A stretch of DNA of 64,000 nt from Paenibacillus sp. FSL A5-0031 (GTDB lineage Bacteria > Bacillota > Bacilli > Paenibacillales > Paenibacillaceae): NCBI RefSeq assembly GCF_001956295.1, contig NZ_MRTD01000011.1, forward strand, positions 1 to 64,000. Reading direction: 5' to 3'. Position 1 is the stretch's first letter; every line of letters begins with the position of its first letter. A program made the translations under genes and the position numbers. The notes below the pieces were generated by a model, which was not told where the DNA came from, ran no database searches, and saw nothing but the letters and a program-made list of their open reading frames with translations. Below, piece after piece: positions 26,535 to 35,822 of this stretch.

Positions 26535-27896
26535 ATGGTTCCTTATCGCGTACTAGTTGTAGATGATTCCGCATTTATGCGAAAGATCATTAGTGATTTA
26601 ATCATTCAAGATTCACAGTTTAAGATCGTAGCTACAGCTAAAAACGGTCATGAAGCAATAGAAGCGGTTCGTGAATGGAAGCCGGATGTCGTTACCTTAG
26701 ATCTTGAAATGCCGTTAATGAACGGAATTGACGCATTGCAGATTATTATGAAGGATCATCCAACTCCTGTAATAATGCTCTCAGGTATAAGCGAAGACAA
26801 TACAAGAGAAACGATTAAAGCACTCCAATTTGGTGCATTCGACTTCATTAGAAAACCTTCTGCAACGATCTCAAATGATATTCGCCAAGTTGGAGAGGTT
26901 CTGCTTGAGAAATTGCGTATCGCAGTATTAACGAAGCGTTATCAGCCAGTGATTACGATTAGCGAGAAACAAGAAACAAAAGCAGATGATAGCAACTTGC
27001 CAAAAGCGAAAAAAGAAGTAGTTTCGAACAACATTTTACACCATGAGGAGCTGCCGTTTGAAGCATTGTCTACTTCTGCTAAAGATCGGAACAAATTGCC
27101 GTTCAAGAAAGCGGAAGATAAACAAGGGCAACAACGCTCGGTTCCCCCTTTACATAATAAGCTTATAAGCAATATGCAAGATGAAGCAAAGCCTAACGAT
27201 GCCAAATCTAAGATTGCACCTCGCAAATCAGTCGAAAAGGTACCGCAGGCTGAACCTAAATCTCATTTCACTGAGCCACCTTCAACAAAAAAAGCAAAGA
27301 CAGTCCAGACAGCTTCTACCTTTAAACATATCGTAGCCATTGGAACTTCGACAGGCGGTCCTAGAGCATTGCATGAGGTAATCACTTCTTTGCCAGCTGA
27401 TTTCCCAGCACCGGTGCTTATCGTACAGCATATGCCTCCCAAATTCACCAAATCGTTAGCTCAGCGGCTAGACAGCTTTAGCGAGATTCATGTCGTAGAA
27501 GCAGAGCAGGGAGAGAAAGTAGTTGCTGGCGTTGCCTATATCGCACCTGGCGGCTTTCATATGGAGCTTGTCAAAGATGCTTCTAGCTACTCGATTGCCC
27601 TCACTGAACAGCCGCAGCGCAACGGACATCGTCCTTCTGTAGATGTATTGTTTGAATCCTTGGCTGAATATCGCGAACTGAAGCGTCATGCGGTCATAAT
27701 GACAGGCATGGGCAGCGATGGGGCGAAGGGGATGAAGCTGTTATCCGAATGTGGAATTGAAACGACCATAGCAGAAGCTGAAGAAACCTGTGTCGTTTAT
27801 GGAATGCCGAGATCGGCTGTTGAAGCTGGATGTGTGAGTAAAGTATTGCCACTGCAGCATATTGCTTCGCAACTGAAGCAAGCAGTGCTGAAATAG
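26535..27896 (+). CDS. cheB: chemotaxis protein-glutamate methylesterase CheB
   Basis: Removes methyl groups from, and deamidates, chemoreceptors when phosphorylated by CheA. The 453-residue protein has an N-terminal receiver domain (phospho-acceptor D56) and a C-terminal esterase with Ser272 (GTSTGGP), His299 (QHMPP) and Asp395 (GMGSDG). The linker between them (about 135-262) is Lys/Glu/Pro-rich and roughly 90 residues longer than in B. subtilis CheB (357 residues). GAGGAGG precedes the ATG. Confidence 0.96.
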   Translation: MVPYRVLVVDDSAFMRKIISDLIIQDSQFKIVATAKNGHEAIEAVREWKPDVVTLDLEMPLMNGIDALQIIMKDHPTPVIMLSGISEDNTRETIKALQFGAFDFIRKPSATISNDIRQVGEVLLEKLRIAVLTKRYQPVITISEKQETKADDSNLPKAKKEVVSNNILHHEELPFEALSTSAKDRNKLPFKKAEDKQGQQRSVPPLHNKLISNMQDEAKPNDAKSKIAPRKSVEKVPQAEPKSHFTEPPSTKKAKTVQTASTFKHIVAIGTSTGGPRALHEVITSLPADFPAPVLIVQHMPPKFTKSLAQRLDSFSEIHVVEAEQGEKVVAGVAYIAPGGFHMELVKDASSYSIALTEQPQRNGHRPSVDVLFESLAEYRELKRHAVIMTGMGSDGAKGMKLLSECGIETTIAEAEETCVVYGMPRSAVEAGCVSKVLPLQHIASQLKQAVLK

Positions 27897-27940
27897 ATAG
27901 GCTAGAATGGCTTCACCATACTAACAGGAGGTGCTAGGAA

Positions 27941-30025
27941 ATGGATATGAATGCCTATTTATCGATGTTTATCGATGAATCTAATGATCACCTGCAATCC
28001 TTGAATGAAAATTTGCTTCGTCTGGAAAGCGAGCCTGAGGAGCTTAGTATCGTTCAAAATATATTCCGTTCAGCGCATACGCTAAAAGGAATGTCAGCTA
28101 CGATGGGTTTTGAAGATTTAGCAGCGCTGACGCATGAAATGGAAAATGTGCTTGACCTCGTTCGCAACAGCAAGTTAAAAATGGACAGCTTTATTTTTGA
28201 CACTTTGTTTAAAGGGTTAGATGCGCTTGAAGCAATGGTTCAGGATATTGTGGACGGCGGTACAGGGAAAGCGGACGTTACCTCGATCGTTGAATCGCTG
28301 CAAATCATCTTGAAAAGCGATTATAGCGCAAGCAAAGCGACTCAGGCTCCAACCGTAGCGGCTAATGCACAAAGTGCTGCAGAATCAAGCGCATCAGGGG
28401 CGATGCTGCTTGATGAGTTTCAATCTTCGATTTTGCTTCAATCGATAGAAACAGGACATAACGTTTTTCATATTCAAATCGCTATTCGCGATAATTGCTT
28501 GCTAAAAGCCGTTCGTGCTTATATGGTATTTGATTTGCTAGAGCGCAATGGTGAAGTTATTAAATCAGATCCGTCCGTTCAAGACATTGAACAAGAAAAA
28601 TTCAATTTCACTTTTACGGTGTTTACGATTTCACGCTTGCAGCAGGAAGATCTTCAAGCACAGCTGCTCAATATTTCAGAAATTGAATCCGCTGTTGTCA
28701 CTTCTTTAGATGCAGAGTCTTTAGCCGTGCTCGGCCAATCTAACGCAGCTGCTGCAGTAGAGGTTGTCGAAGTTGCTGAACCTGCTGCACCGCAATCCGA
28801 AGCGGCAGTTACATCTGTTGAAGCAGCAAAAGGACAAGCTCGATCGGCACCTGCTGCCAGCACACCAGCTAATGTGTCGAAGACGATTCGTGTAGACATT
28901 GAGAGGCTCGATACGCTCATGAACTTGTTTAGCGAATTGCTTATTGACCGGGTTAGGCTGGAACAGCTATCTAGTGAAATCAAACGCAGTGATTTGACTG
29001 AAACTGTGGAACATATGGCGCGCGTGAGCTCTGATCTTCAAAGTATTGTACTTAAGCTTCGCATGGTACCTGTGGATTCTGTATTCAATCGTTTCCCTCG
29101 TATGATTAGAGATTTAGCAAAATCGCTAGACAAAAAAATCGATCTTGTTATTACAGGAGCCGATACGGAACTTGACCGTACGGTTATCGACGAAATTGGA
29201 GATCCGCTTGTTCATCTATTGCGCAACTCGGTTGATCATGGAATCGAAACGGTGGAAGAGCGAATTGCAGCAGGCAAGCCAGAAACCGGTACGATTTTCT
29301 TGCGCGCGTTTCATAGCGGAAATCATGTCTTCATTGAAGTGGAAGAGGATGGCCGCGGCATACACCATGAACGAGTTTTAAAAACAGCCATTAAAAATGG
29401 CGTCGTCACGGCTGACGAAGCAAAACTGCTGACGCCGGATGAAATTAATATGCTTATTTTTGCGGCAGGCTTCAGTACCGCAGATAAAATTTCGGACATA
29501 TCCGGACGCGGTGTTGGTCTAGACGTCGTTCGTTCAAAAATTACTTCTCTAGGCGGAAACGTAACGATAGATTCTGCATTTGGTAGAGGAACGAAATTTT
29601 CTGTTCAATTGCCGCTTACGCTATCCATTATTTCCGCAATGCTGATCAAGCTGGGGTCGGAGAAGTATGCTATCCCATTGTCTTCGATCGTTGAGACAGG
29701 CATTATCCGCAAAGAACAAATTCTTCAAGTGCATGGCAACAAAATGATAGAGTTCAGAAATACCATCATACCTCTAGTATCGCTAAGCAAAGTGCTTGAC
29801 TCTCCTGATTTTAATGAGAATGACGAGCTTGAAACGGAAATTGTAGTCGTTCGAAAAGGCGAGAAGTGGGCAGCTGTAATGGTCGATGAATTTATTGGTC
29901 AAAGTGAAATCGTGCTAAAAACGCTGGGCAAATATTTAACGAATATTAAAGCAATTTCCGGCGCAACGATACTTGGCGATGGTTATGTCGCATTGATTAT
30001 CGATCCGAATGCACTTATCAAATAG
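27941..30025 (+). CDS. cheA: chemotaxis histidine kinase CheA
   Basis: Receptor-coupled kinase that phosphorylates CheY and CheB. The 694-residue protein has P1 with phospho-accepting H46 (SAHTLKG), a P2 domain (about 160-265), an Ala/Val/Glu-rich linker, P3 dimerisation, the P4 kinase with N box (HLLRNSVDHG) and G1 (EEDGRGI), GFST and GRGTKFS, and a C-terminal CheW-like P5. AGGAGGTG precedes the ATG. Confidence 0.97.
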   Translation: MDMNAYLSMFIDESNDHLQSLNENLLRLESEPEELSIVQNIFRSAHTLKGMSATMGFEDLAALTHEMENVLDLVRNSKLKMDSFIFDTLFKGLDALEAMVQDIVDGGTGKADVTSIVESLQIILKSDYSASKATQAPTVAANAQSAAESSASGAMLLDEFQSSILLQSIETGHNVFHIQIAIRDNCLLKAVRAYMVFDLLERNGEVIKSDPSVQDIEQEKFNFTFTVFTISRLQQEDLQAQLLNISEIESAVVTSLDAESLAVLGQSNAAAAVEVVEVAEPAAPQSEAAVTSVEAAKGQARSAPAASTPANVSKTIRVDIERLDTLMNLFSELLIDRVRLEQLSSEIKRSDLTETVEHMARVSSDLQSIVLKLRMVPVDSVFNRFPRMIRDLAKSLDKKIDLVITGADTELDRTVIDEIGDPLVHLLRNSVDHGIETVEERIAAGKPETGTIFLRAFHSGNHVFIEVEEDGRGIHHERVLKTAIKNGVVTADEAKLLTPDEINMLIFAAGFSTADKISDISGRGVGLDVVRSKITSLGGNVTIDSAFGRGTKFSVQLPLTLSIISAMLIKLGSEKYAIPLSSIVETGIIRKEQILQVHGNKMIEFRNTIIPLVSLSKVLDSPDFNENDELETEIVVVRKGEKWAAVMVDEFIGQSEIVLKTLGKYLTNIKAISGATILGDGYVALIIDPNALIK

Positions 30026-30038
30026 GGAGGTTTTTACG

Positions 30039-30500
30039 ATGGGAGAAGAATTAAAGGTTATCGTGTTTGCACTAGGCAGCGAAGAGTATGGAATTGAAGT
30101 AGACAAGGTCCGTACGATTGAAAGATTGTCTCCAATTACACGCGTTCCGAAGACAGCTACTTTTATTAAAGGGGTTATTAACCTTCGCGGTGTGGTCGTT
30201 CCTGTCATTGACCTGAGAGGCAGATTCAATCTAACGGAAACGGCAACTACAGAAAACTCAAGAATCATTGTTGTTTCAGTGGCTGACATCGAAGTTGGAT
30301 TCATCGTAGACTCGGCGAATGATGTCATCGACATTGATACAGATACGATTGATTTGCCGCCCGAAATTGTTGGAGGCATTAAAGCTAAATACTTAAGAGG
30401 CATTGCAAAGCTTGGTGAAGGTCGACTTCTCATCATGCTGAACTTGTCCGAAGTGCTCAACAAGAATGAAATAATTCAACTTGAGCAGCTTGAGGTATAA
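30039..30500 (+). CDS. cheW: chemotaxis adaptor protein CheW
   Basis: SH3-like scaffold protein linking receptors to CheA. ATG 30039 lies 8 bases after AGGGAGG; an in-frame earlier start inside cheA (30009) has no ribosome site. The 153-residue product has the core GSEEYGIEVDKVRTIER and the PVIDLRGRF segment. Confidence 0.96.
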   Translation: MGEELKVIVFALGSEEYGIEVDKVRTIERLSPITRVPKTATFIKGVINLRGVVVPVIDLRGRFNLTETATTENSRIIVVSVADIEVGFIVDSANDVIDIDTDTIDLPPEIVGGIKAKYLRGIAKLGEGRLLIMLNLSEVLNKNEIIQLEQLEV

Positions 30501-30503
30501 CTT

Positions 30504-31124
30504 GTGAACCTTTTTAGCCGCTTTGAAGCATTTGAATTAGATGTATTGAAAGAAGTCGGCAATATTGGAGCAGGCAATGCTGCTACGGCATTATCCCGTT
30601 TGTTAGATAAGCCAGTTGATATGGCGGTGCCGAAGGTAAGTTTGCTTCCATTTGAAGAAGTGGCGGAGCGTGTTGGCGGTTCGGAAAAAATCGTCATTGC
30701 TGTTTTTCTTCGAGTGGAGGGAGAAGCTCCCGGCAACATGTTTTTTATCATTGAAGAAGATTCGGCAAGGCGATTGTTGCGTCAGCTGCTTTCCTTAAAT
30801 ATTGAAGAGCAGGACGGTTATTCAGAAATGGAACTGTCTGCTCTTTGTGAGATTGGCAATATTTTAGCAGGCTCTTATTTATCTTCATTAGCTGATTTCA
30901 CTCATTTAGCAATGGCCCCCTCCGTACCCGCTATAGCAGTAGATATGGCAGGTGCCGTGCTTAGCTACGGTTTAATGCAATACGGAGAGATGGGGGACTC
31001 GGCCCTACTTATTGAAACGACCTTTTTGGAGGATTGTCAGTCGCTTGAAGGACATTTTTTCCTCATTCCAGATCCAGAGTCGTTTGAGAAAATTTTTAGG
31101 GCTTTGGGAGTCGTTAGCGAATGA
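30504..31124 (+). CDS. cheC: CheY-P phosphatase CheC
   Basis: Adaptation phosphatase acting on CheY-P, activated by CheD. The 206-residue protein has both CheC active-site helices: DVLKEVGNIGAGNAATALS and SALCEIGNILAGSYLSSL, each with the Glu and Asn of the family motif. GTG 30504 starts about 11 bases after GAGG. The ATGA overlap with cheD mirrors the known CheC-CheD complex. Confidence 0.95.
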   Translation: MNLFSRFEAFELDVLKEVGNIGAGNAATALSRLLDKPVDMAVPKVSLLPFEEVAERVGGSEKIVIAVFLRVEGEAPGNMFFIIEEDSARRLLRQLLSLNIEEQDGYSEMELSALCEIGNILAGSYLSSLADFTHLAMAPSVPAIAVDMAGAVLSYGLMQYGEMGDSALLIETTFLEDCQSLEGHFFLIPDPESFEKIFRALGVVSE

Positions 31125-31615
31125 TACAACAAAATTTGGTCAAAGTCGGCATGGCAGATTTAAATATTGCAACGGATGGGGCGATACTCAAAACGACCGG
31201 CTTAGGTTCATGTGTTGGACTTACCTTGTATGATCCAACGCGAAAAATAGCCGGTATGGCACATGTCATGCTGCCATCTTCAGACATTGCCCGTGAGACC
31301 AAAATGAATCTAGCTAAATATGCAGATACCGCCATACCCGAGCTGCTTGATCGAATGATAGCAGCAGGTGCATACATTGAACGCATGAAAGCTAAGATGG
31401 CTGGTGGAGCTCAAATGTTTGCTATGTCTGGACACAGTGATTCGCTAAGAATTGGCCCGCGCAATGTTGAATCCTGTACAGAAATGCTTAGAAGATTCAA
31501 AATTCCGATTATCTCTCAAGATACGGGCGGAAATTTTGGTAGAACGATAGAGTTTGACAGTACTAGCGGAATGCTTTCCATAAGAAGTGTGCAATTTGGA
31601 ACAAAGGAGATTTAA
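31121..31615 (+). CDS. cheD: chemoreceptor glutamine deamidase CheD
   Basis: Deamidates receptor glutamines and binds CheC. The 164-residue protein shows the Cys-His-Thr triad, C31 (GLGSCVGL), H48 (GMAHVMLP) and T25 (by the spacing known in T. maritima CheD). It overlaps cheC by 4 bases. Confidence 0.95.
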   Translation: MIQQNLVKVGMADLNIATDGAILKTTGLGSCVGLTLYDPTRKIAGMAHVMLPSSDIARETKMNLAKYADTAIPELLDRMIAAGAYIERMKAKMAGGAQMFAMSGHSDSLRIGPRNVESCTEMLRRFKIPIISQDTGGNFGRTIEFDSTSGMLSIRSVQFGTKEI

Positions 31616-31617
31616 AA

Positions 31618-32055
31618 ATGTTCGGAACATGGCGATGGAATGTCGTATTTGGAATTTTCGGCACCGTGCTTACGGTAGCTTTCTCAATCGGTAACAATCC
31701 GATTACTGTTATGCTGCTTAGAAGTATGTATGCTTTCATCGCTTTTTTTGTTCTTGCGTATGGAGTACGGGCAATATTGGCATACATCCTTCAACCGCCA
31801 GCACTAATAGGCTCGGAAATTGAAGATGAAGAAGGAAAAGGCAGTCAGCTAGATTTACAGACACCTGATGAGTCAGAAGATATCAATCAATTGTTGAAAT
31901 CACAGATTAAAGATGGTGCCGGCAAGCAGCCAATCGAAACTCAGAAAGATGATGCAAGCGATTTTCGTCCGTTAAATCCTCCGCAATTGTTAAATACAAA
32001 AAATACACAGCCTGAAGAATTGGTTAAAGCCATTCGTCACCTGACAGGAGAGTGA
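31618..32055 (+). CDS. uncharacterised membrane protein between cheD and sigD
   Basis: I do not recognise a family. The 145-residue protein has two hydrophobic segments near the N-terminus (about 7-25 and 36-60) and an acidic, Gln/Asp-rich soluble tail (about 65-145). It has a good AAAGGAG site and tight spacing (2 bases after cheD, 4 before sigD), so it is a real operon member. In B. subtilis sigD directly follows cheD, so this gene is an addition relative to that operon. A role in motility is inferred from context only. Confidence 0.7.
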   Translation: MFGTWRWNVVFGIFGTVLTVAFSIGNNPITVMLLRSMYAFIAFFVLAYGVRAILAYILQPPALIGSEIEDEEGKGSQLDLQTPDESEDINQLLKSQIKDGAGKQPIETQKDDASDFRPLNPPQLLNTKNTQPEELVKAIRHLTGE

Positions 32056-32059
32056 GTCG

Positions 32060-32845
32060 ATGATTGAGCAGAAGACCCCTCATTTGACAAACTTGCAGAT
32101 GTGGCAAGCCTGGAGAGAACAAGGCGATTTGGAAGCAAAAAAGACGTTGATTGAACAATATTTGCCGCTGGTTGATTATGTAACGAATCGAATGGCCATT
32201 GGACTCCCAAAAAACGTCATTAGAGATGACCTTGCAAGCAATGGCGTAATGGGTCTTATTGACGCAATTGAAAAATTTGATTACGGCCGCGGCTTGCAGT
32301 TTGAAACGTATGCATCATGGCGCATTCGCGGCGCTATAATAGATGGCTTAAGACAAGGCGACTGGGTCCCGCGTTCTGTGCGAGAGAAGGCCAAACGAGT
32401 AGAAGAGGCATATCAGCATTTAGAGCAACAATATTTGCGTTCTGTGACAGATGCAGAAATTAGCCGCTACCTTGATGTAACGGAGAAAGAATTCATTAAT
32501 ATGCTGCAAGATATTGCGGTAACAACGGTCTGCTCATTGGAGGACCCGATTCGTGAAGAGGAATCGGAGACAAGAATGTCTTTGCTAGTGGACGATAAGG
32601 CGAAAAACCCGGATCATAAGGTTCATGAGTTTTATTTGAAAGAATCATTGGTTAAAGGGATTGAAAGACTTACGGAAAAGGAACGAACAGTCGTTTCTCT
32701 CTTCTATTATGAGGAACTATCATTAAGTGAAATTGCTGAAGTAATGTCACTATCACCGTCGAGAATATCCCAGCTCCATTCTAAAGCGATTTTGAGGCTG
32801 CGAGGAGCTTTGGCTAAGCATAAAGATCAACTCATGCAACATTAA
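32060..32845 (+). CDS. sigD: flagellar sigma factor SigD (sigma-28 family)
   Basis: Directs late flagellar, chemotaxis and autolysin genes. The 261-residue protein has region 2 (DLASNGVMGLIDAIEKFDYG, then FETYASWRIRGAIIDGLR), region 3 beginning VPRSVREKAK, and a region 4 helix-turn-helix (LSEIAEVMSLSPSRISQLHS). AGGAGAGTGAG precedes the ATG. Position near the operon end, as in B. subtilis, makes SigD level depend on operon read-through. Confidence 0.97.
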   Translation: MIEQKTPHLTNLQMWQAWREQGDLEAKKTLIEQYLPLVDYVTNRMAIGLPKNVIRDDLASNGVMGLIDAIEKFDYGRGLQFETYASWRIRGAIIDGLRQGDWVPRSVREKAKRVEEAYQHLEQQYLRSVTDAEISRYLDVTEKEFINMLQDIAVTTVCSLEDPIREEESETRMSLLVDDKAKNPDHKVHEFYLKESLVKGIERLTEKERTVVSLFYYEELSLSEIAEVMSLSPSRISQLHSKAILRLRGALAKHKDQLMQH

Positions 32846-32859
32846 AAGGGGGGAGCTAC

Positions 32860-34266
32860 GTGGAAAATCTTCAATTAGAATCATACCTACGCATACAGAC
32901 ATCTGCCGATAATTTGTCTGCATTTTTAACCTTTAGCAGGATTTCGGACGAATTCGAATGTAACGGCGATGAGCTAGAACGATTCTTGCATAGCAAGGGG
33001 ATCGTTTTTGGCCTTCGTAAAGAAGTTCTGAGTCAGATTGGCACTAATCCTCTCGCATACTTCAAAGAACAAACACTTGTTGCGCAAGGGCAGTCTCCTA
33101 CACCTGGTAAAGACGGATATGTGAAGCTAGTTTACGATATGGATAAAAATGTGAACGCCCCAACGGAGCTCGAGGATGGGAAGGTTGACTTCAAAGAAGT
33201 TGTTCAGTTGAAAAATGTCAAGCGTGGACAGTTGATTGCTGAGCGATTCGAGCCTACAGCAGGTCCTGTTGGCAGGACGGTAACGGGAGAAGAAATTGCT
33301 CCTAGGCTCGGCAAGCACGTGAGATTTAAAGTAGGCAAAAATGTCGTTTTGAACAATGAGCAGACGGCTATGTATTCGGCAATTGACGGCTTGATTTCGC
33401 TTACTGAAAAAGAAAAAATTAATGTGTTTCCTGTTTACGAAGTAAACGGCGATGTGGATTACAGTGTCGGCAATATTGATTTTGTTGGTACAGTAGTCAT
33501 CAGAGGCAACGTTCTTAGCGGATTCAGGGTTAAAGCTTCGGGCGATATCCGAGTTATTGGCGGAGTTGAAGGGGCAGAAATCGAATCAGAAGGCTCTGTT
33601 GAAATTACAGGCGGAATATTGGGAAGCAACAAAGGTTTTGTAAAAGCTGGACGAAACGTGCGAAGCTCATTTATACAAGAAGGCAATGTTATTGCGGGCG
33701 AAGAGGTGCTGGTATCTCAAAGCATCATGCATTCGCATGTAAAAGCCGGAAAAAATGTTGTATGCTCAGGCGCTAAAGGATTGATCGTAGGCGGACTTGT
33801 ACAAGCAGGTGACCTTGTCAGCGCTCGAACCATTGGCAACTCGATGTCCACAGCCACAACCATTGAAGTAGGCGTAAACCCTGAATATCGTTCGGAGCTG
33901 CTCGAGCTAAGAACGAGGCTAAGGCAGAACATGGATAATTTAGATAAAACGGATAAAGCGCTAGTTATTTTGGATCAATTAGCTGTGACAGGGAAATTAA
34001 CTCCTGAGAAGCTGGCATTGCGCGTTAAGCTGACTGCCACAAAACGTCAGACCGTGCTTGAGAATGATGAGACGAGAAGCCGTATTCTTGAGATAGAGAA
34101 AACGCTGGAGAACACAGATCGATCGAAGATCGATGTCAGCAATATTGTATTTGGCGGAACAAAAATTGTAATTGGCAGGTACACAAAGTTTGTGAAGGAT
34201 TCAGCGCAGCGGGTGACCTTCCGTTATTCCGAAGGGGATATCGTCTTAGTTCCTTATACCAAATAA
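32860..34266 (+). CDS. DUF342 / FapA-like polymer-forming protein
   Basis: A 468-residue protein of the DUF342 (flagellar assembly protein A) family. It has an N-terminal alpha/beta part, then repeated short beta strands (about 195-325) predicted as a right-handed beta-helix: VNGDVDYSVGNIDFVGTVV, IRGNVLSGFRVKASGDI and similar units. A C-terminal coiled coil follows (about 345-425). Members often sit beside motility genes, but the biochemical role in Firmicutes is unknown. GTG 32860 follows GGGGGGAG. Confidence 0.8.
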   Translation: MENLQLESYLRIQTSADNLSAFLTFSRISDEFECNGDELERFLHSKGIVFGLRKEVLSQIGTNPLAYFKEQTLVAQGQSPTPGKDGYVKLVYDMDKNVNAPTELEDGKVDFKEVVQLKNVKRGQLIAERFEPTAGPVGRTVTGEEIAPRLGKHVRFKVGKNVVLNNEQTAMYSAIDGLISLTEKEKINVFPVYEVNGDVDYSVGNIDFVGTVVIRGNVLSGFRVKASGDIRVIGGVEGAEIESEGSVEITGGILGSNKGFVKAGRNVRSSFIQEGNVIAGEEVLVSQSIMHSHVKAGKNVVCSGAKGLIVGGLVQAGDLVSARTIGNSMSTATTIEVGVNPEYRSELLELRTRLRQNMDNLDKTDKALVILDQLAVTGKLTPEKLALRVKLTATKRQTVLENDETRSRILEIEKTLENTDRSKIDVSNIVFGGTKIVIGRYTKFVKDSAQRVTFRYSEGDIVLVPYTK

Positions 34267-34305
34267 CGCTTGAAATTGATGAATGGCGCAAAGGGGTGAG
34301 CAGAT

Positions 34306-34632
34306 ATGACGTTCAAATCCATTGATTTGCAGATGTCTGTACCACGAACGCAAGAATTCAGCGGCATGCATGGACAAGCGATGCATAAACCTGTAGCTGA
34401 TCAGAATACGTTGGCCAATCAGTCTGCCAAACAAACAGAGCTATTAAGAGGGAAAAACACAGCGATCGAGCAATCAAACGGCCTTCATATTCGCAGTGAT
34501 CAAGAAGGTCAACAAGGTAACGCTTATCAGCAGGCAAAACGTAAGCGTACACAGTTATCCTCGGATGTTGATGAACAGGAGGCGGCTCCTACACATCCGT
34601 ACAAAGGCCATAGGCTTGATATTAAGTTATAA
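34306..34632 (+). CDS. small hydrophilic protein in the motility operon tail
   Basis: A 108-residue Gln/Lys-rich protein with no membrane segment or signal peptide and no family that I can name. The first 95 residues look disordered. The last dozen, HPYKGHRLDIKL, look like a conserved short linear motif or beta-strand tail. The ATG lies 7 bases after a GGGGTGAG site, and downstream genes are close, so it is probably expressed. Function unknown. Confidence 0.6.
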   Translation: MTFKSIDLQMSVPRTQEFSGMHGQAMHKPVADQNTLANQSAKQTELLRGKNTAIEQSNGLHIRSDQEGQQGNAYQQAKRKRTQLSSDVDEQEAAPTHPYKGHRLDIKL

Positions 34633-34667
34633 AATGAAGGCATCCAATGAAAGGCAGGCTATGAACG

Positions 34668-35234
34668 ATGCAGCCATACTTGCAATATATCGTATTACTA
34701 GGAGCGGTTGTTATTGTCGGTGCCTTTGTAATGCCTCGTAAGAAGCAGGATACAGCTCTACCGTCACAATCGATGCAAAACATGGAAACCGCGCTGGAGC
34801 AGTTTATGGAGAACATGGAGAAGGACAATGAGGATCTTGTGCTCCTCGTTAGAACTGCTCAGCAAGAATCGAAATTAGATGCGGATCGCAAGGAGCAGCG
34901 TATTGTAGAATTGGAGCGGAAATGCGAACAGCTCACAGAGCAGCTGCAAAAGAAAATGTCCGAGTCCACGGCCTATGTGCGTCCAGTGGAACCCCCATTG
35001 CCAGCGGTCTCATTAAATTCGAATCAACAACTTGTTAAAGATGCGCCTGTTGTTGAACATATTATAGAAGAGACAGTGCGGATGAACACCATCCAGGACA
35101 GATATAAAGAGCTGTTCACACTTTATGAGCAAGGGAAATCGATTGAAGCGATATCCAAAAAGCTTGGTATGAACAAAGGTGAGGTACAGCTTATTATACA
35201 GCTTGCTAAGCAGGAGGATTCTGTCCATGCTTAA
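34668..35234 (+). CDS. SwrB/DUF6115-like membrane protein
   Basis: A 188-residue protein with one N-terminal membrane segment (about 5-23), a coiled coil (about 35-100), and a C-terminal helix-turn-helix-like segment (ELFTLYEQGKSIEAISKKL, then GMNKGEVQLII). B. subtilis SwrB (YlxL), which promotes basal-body maturation, sits in the same slot between sigD and rpsB and has the same architecture. Equivalence is inferred from layout and position. Confidence 0.65.
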   Translation: MQPYLQYIVLLGAVVIVGAFVMPRKKQDTALPSQSMQNMETALEQFMENMEKDNEDLVLLVRTAQQESKLDADRKEQRIVELERKCEQLTEQLQKKMSESTAYVRPVEPPLPAVSLNSNQQLVKDAPVVEHIIEETVRMNTIQDRYKELFTLYEQGKSIEAISKKLGMNKGEVQLIIQLAKQEDSVHA

Positions 35235-35796
35235 AAGTCGAGTATTTCTTATGGGATTAGGTGCAGGCATCATCATTGGCGCTTTGTTGTTCCAGCTGAT
35301 GCTCTCTGGCGAGCAAAGCAGGCAAAGGCTTAGTGACTTAGGAAAAGAGTCAGATGAGAAGCTTTACACTCAACTAGAAGTTGATGCTTTGTTAAAGGCA
35401 AATCAAGACTCGCTTCAGCTTAATAAGGACAACACAGGGGGACAGGAGACTAAGCCTGCTGATGATTCTGACAAGGCTAAGGAGCAGACAAGCGAGGCGA
35501 AGACTGATAAAGCTGCGCCTATGGCAGTCCCTGTTCAGGAACAGTCAAAGGTCAAGCATGTTATTAGAATTAAAGCAGGCTCTAGCCTGACGAATACAGC
35601 AGAGCTTCTTGCTTCAAACAAAATTATTAAAGATAAAACCGCTTTTGTATCAAAAATGAAAAAGTCAAAGAAGCTGGTTCGCGCCGGTTATTTTTTGTTT
35701 CATGAGGAGATAACGGTTGAAGAAGCCATTCGGATCGTAACCGGTGAGCCTTTAACATCTTCAGAAGTAAATCTTCTAACTGCCAACAAAAAATAG
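35227..35796 (+). CDS. membrane-anchored protein with MltG/YceG-type LysM-like domain
   Basis: ATG 35227 lies 8 bases after AGGAGG and overlaps the preceding gene by 8 bases; the longer frame from 35179 has no ribosome site. The 189-residue product has an N-terminal membrane anchor (about 5-24), a Lys/Asp/Glu-rich linker (about 60-105), and a C-terminal segment (IKAGSSLTNTAELLASNKI, then VRAGYFLFHEEITVEEAI). That segment resembles the peptidoglycan-binding LysM-like part of MltG transglycosylases. The catalytic domain of MltG is absent. Role unknown; a cell-wall link for motility or sporulation is inference. Confidence 0.65.
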   Translation: MLKSRVFLMGLGAGIIIGALLFQLMLSGEQSRQRLSDLGKESDEKLYTQLEVDALLKANQDSLQLNKDNTGGQETKPADDSDKAKEQTSEAKTDKAAPMAVPVQEQSKVKHVIRIKAGSSLTNTAELLASNKIIKDKTAFVSKMKKSKKLVRAGYFLFHEEITVEEAIRIVTGEPLTSSEVNLLTANKK

Positions 35797-35822
35797 CTAT
35801 CCTATCTTTTCTGAAACGATTG

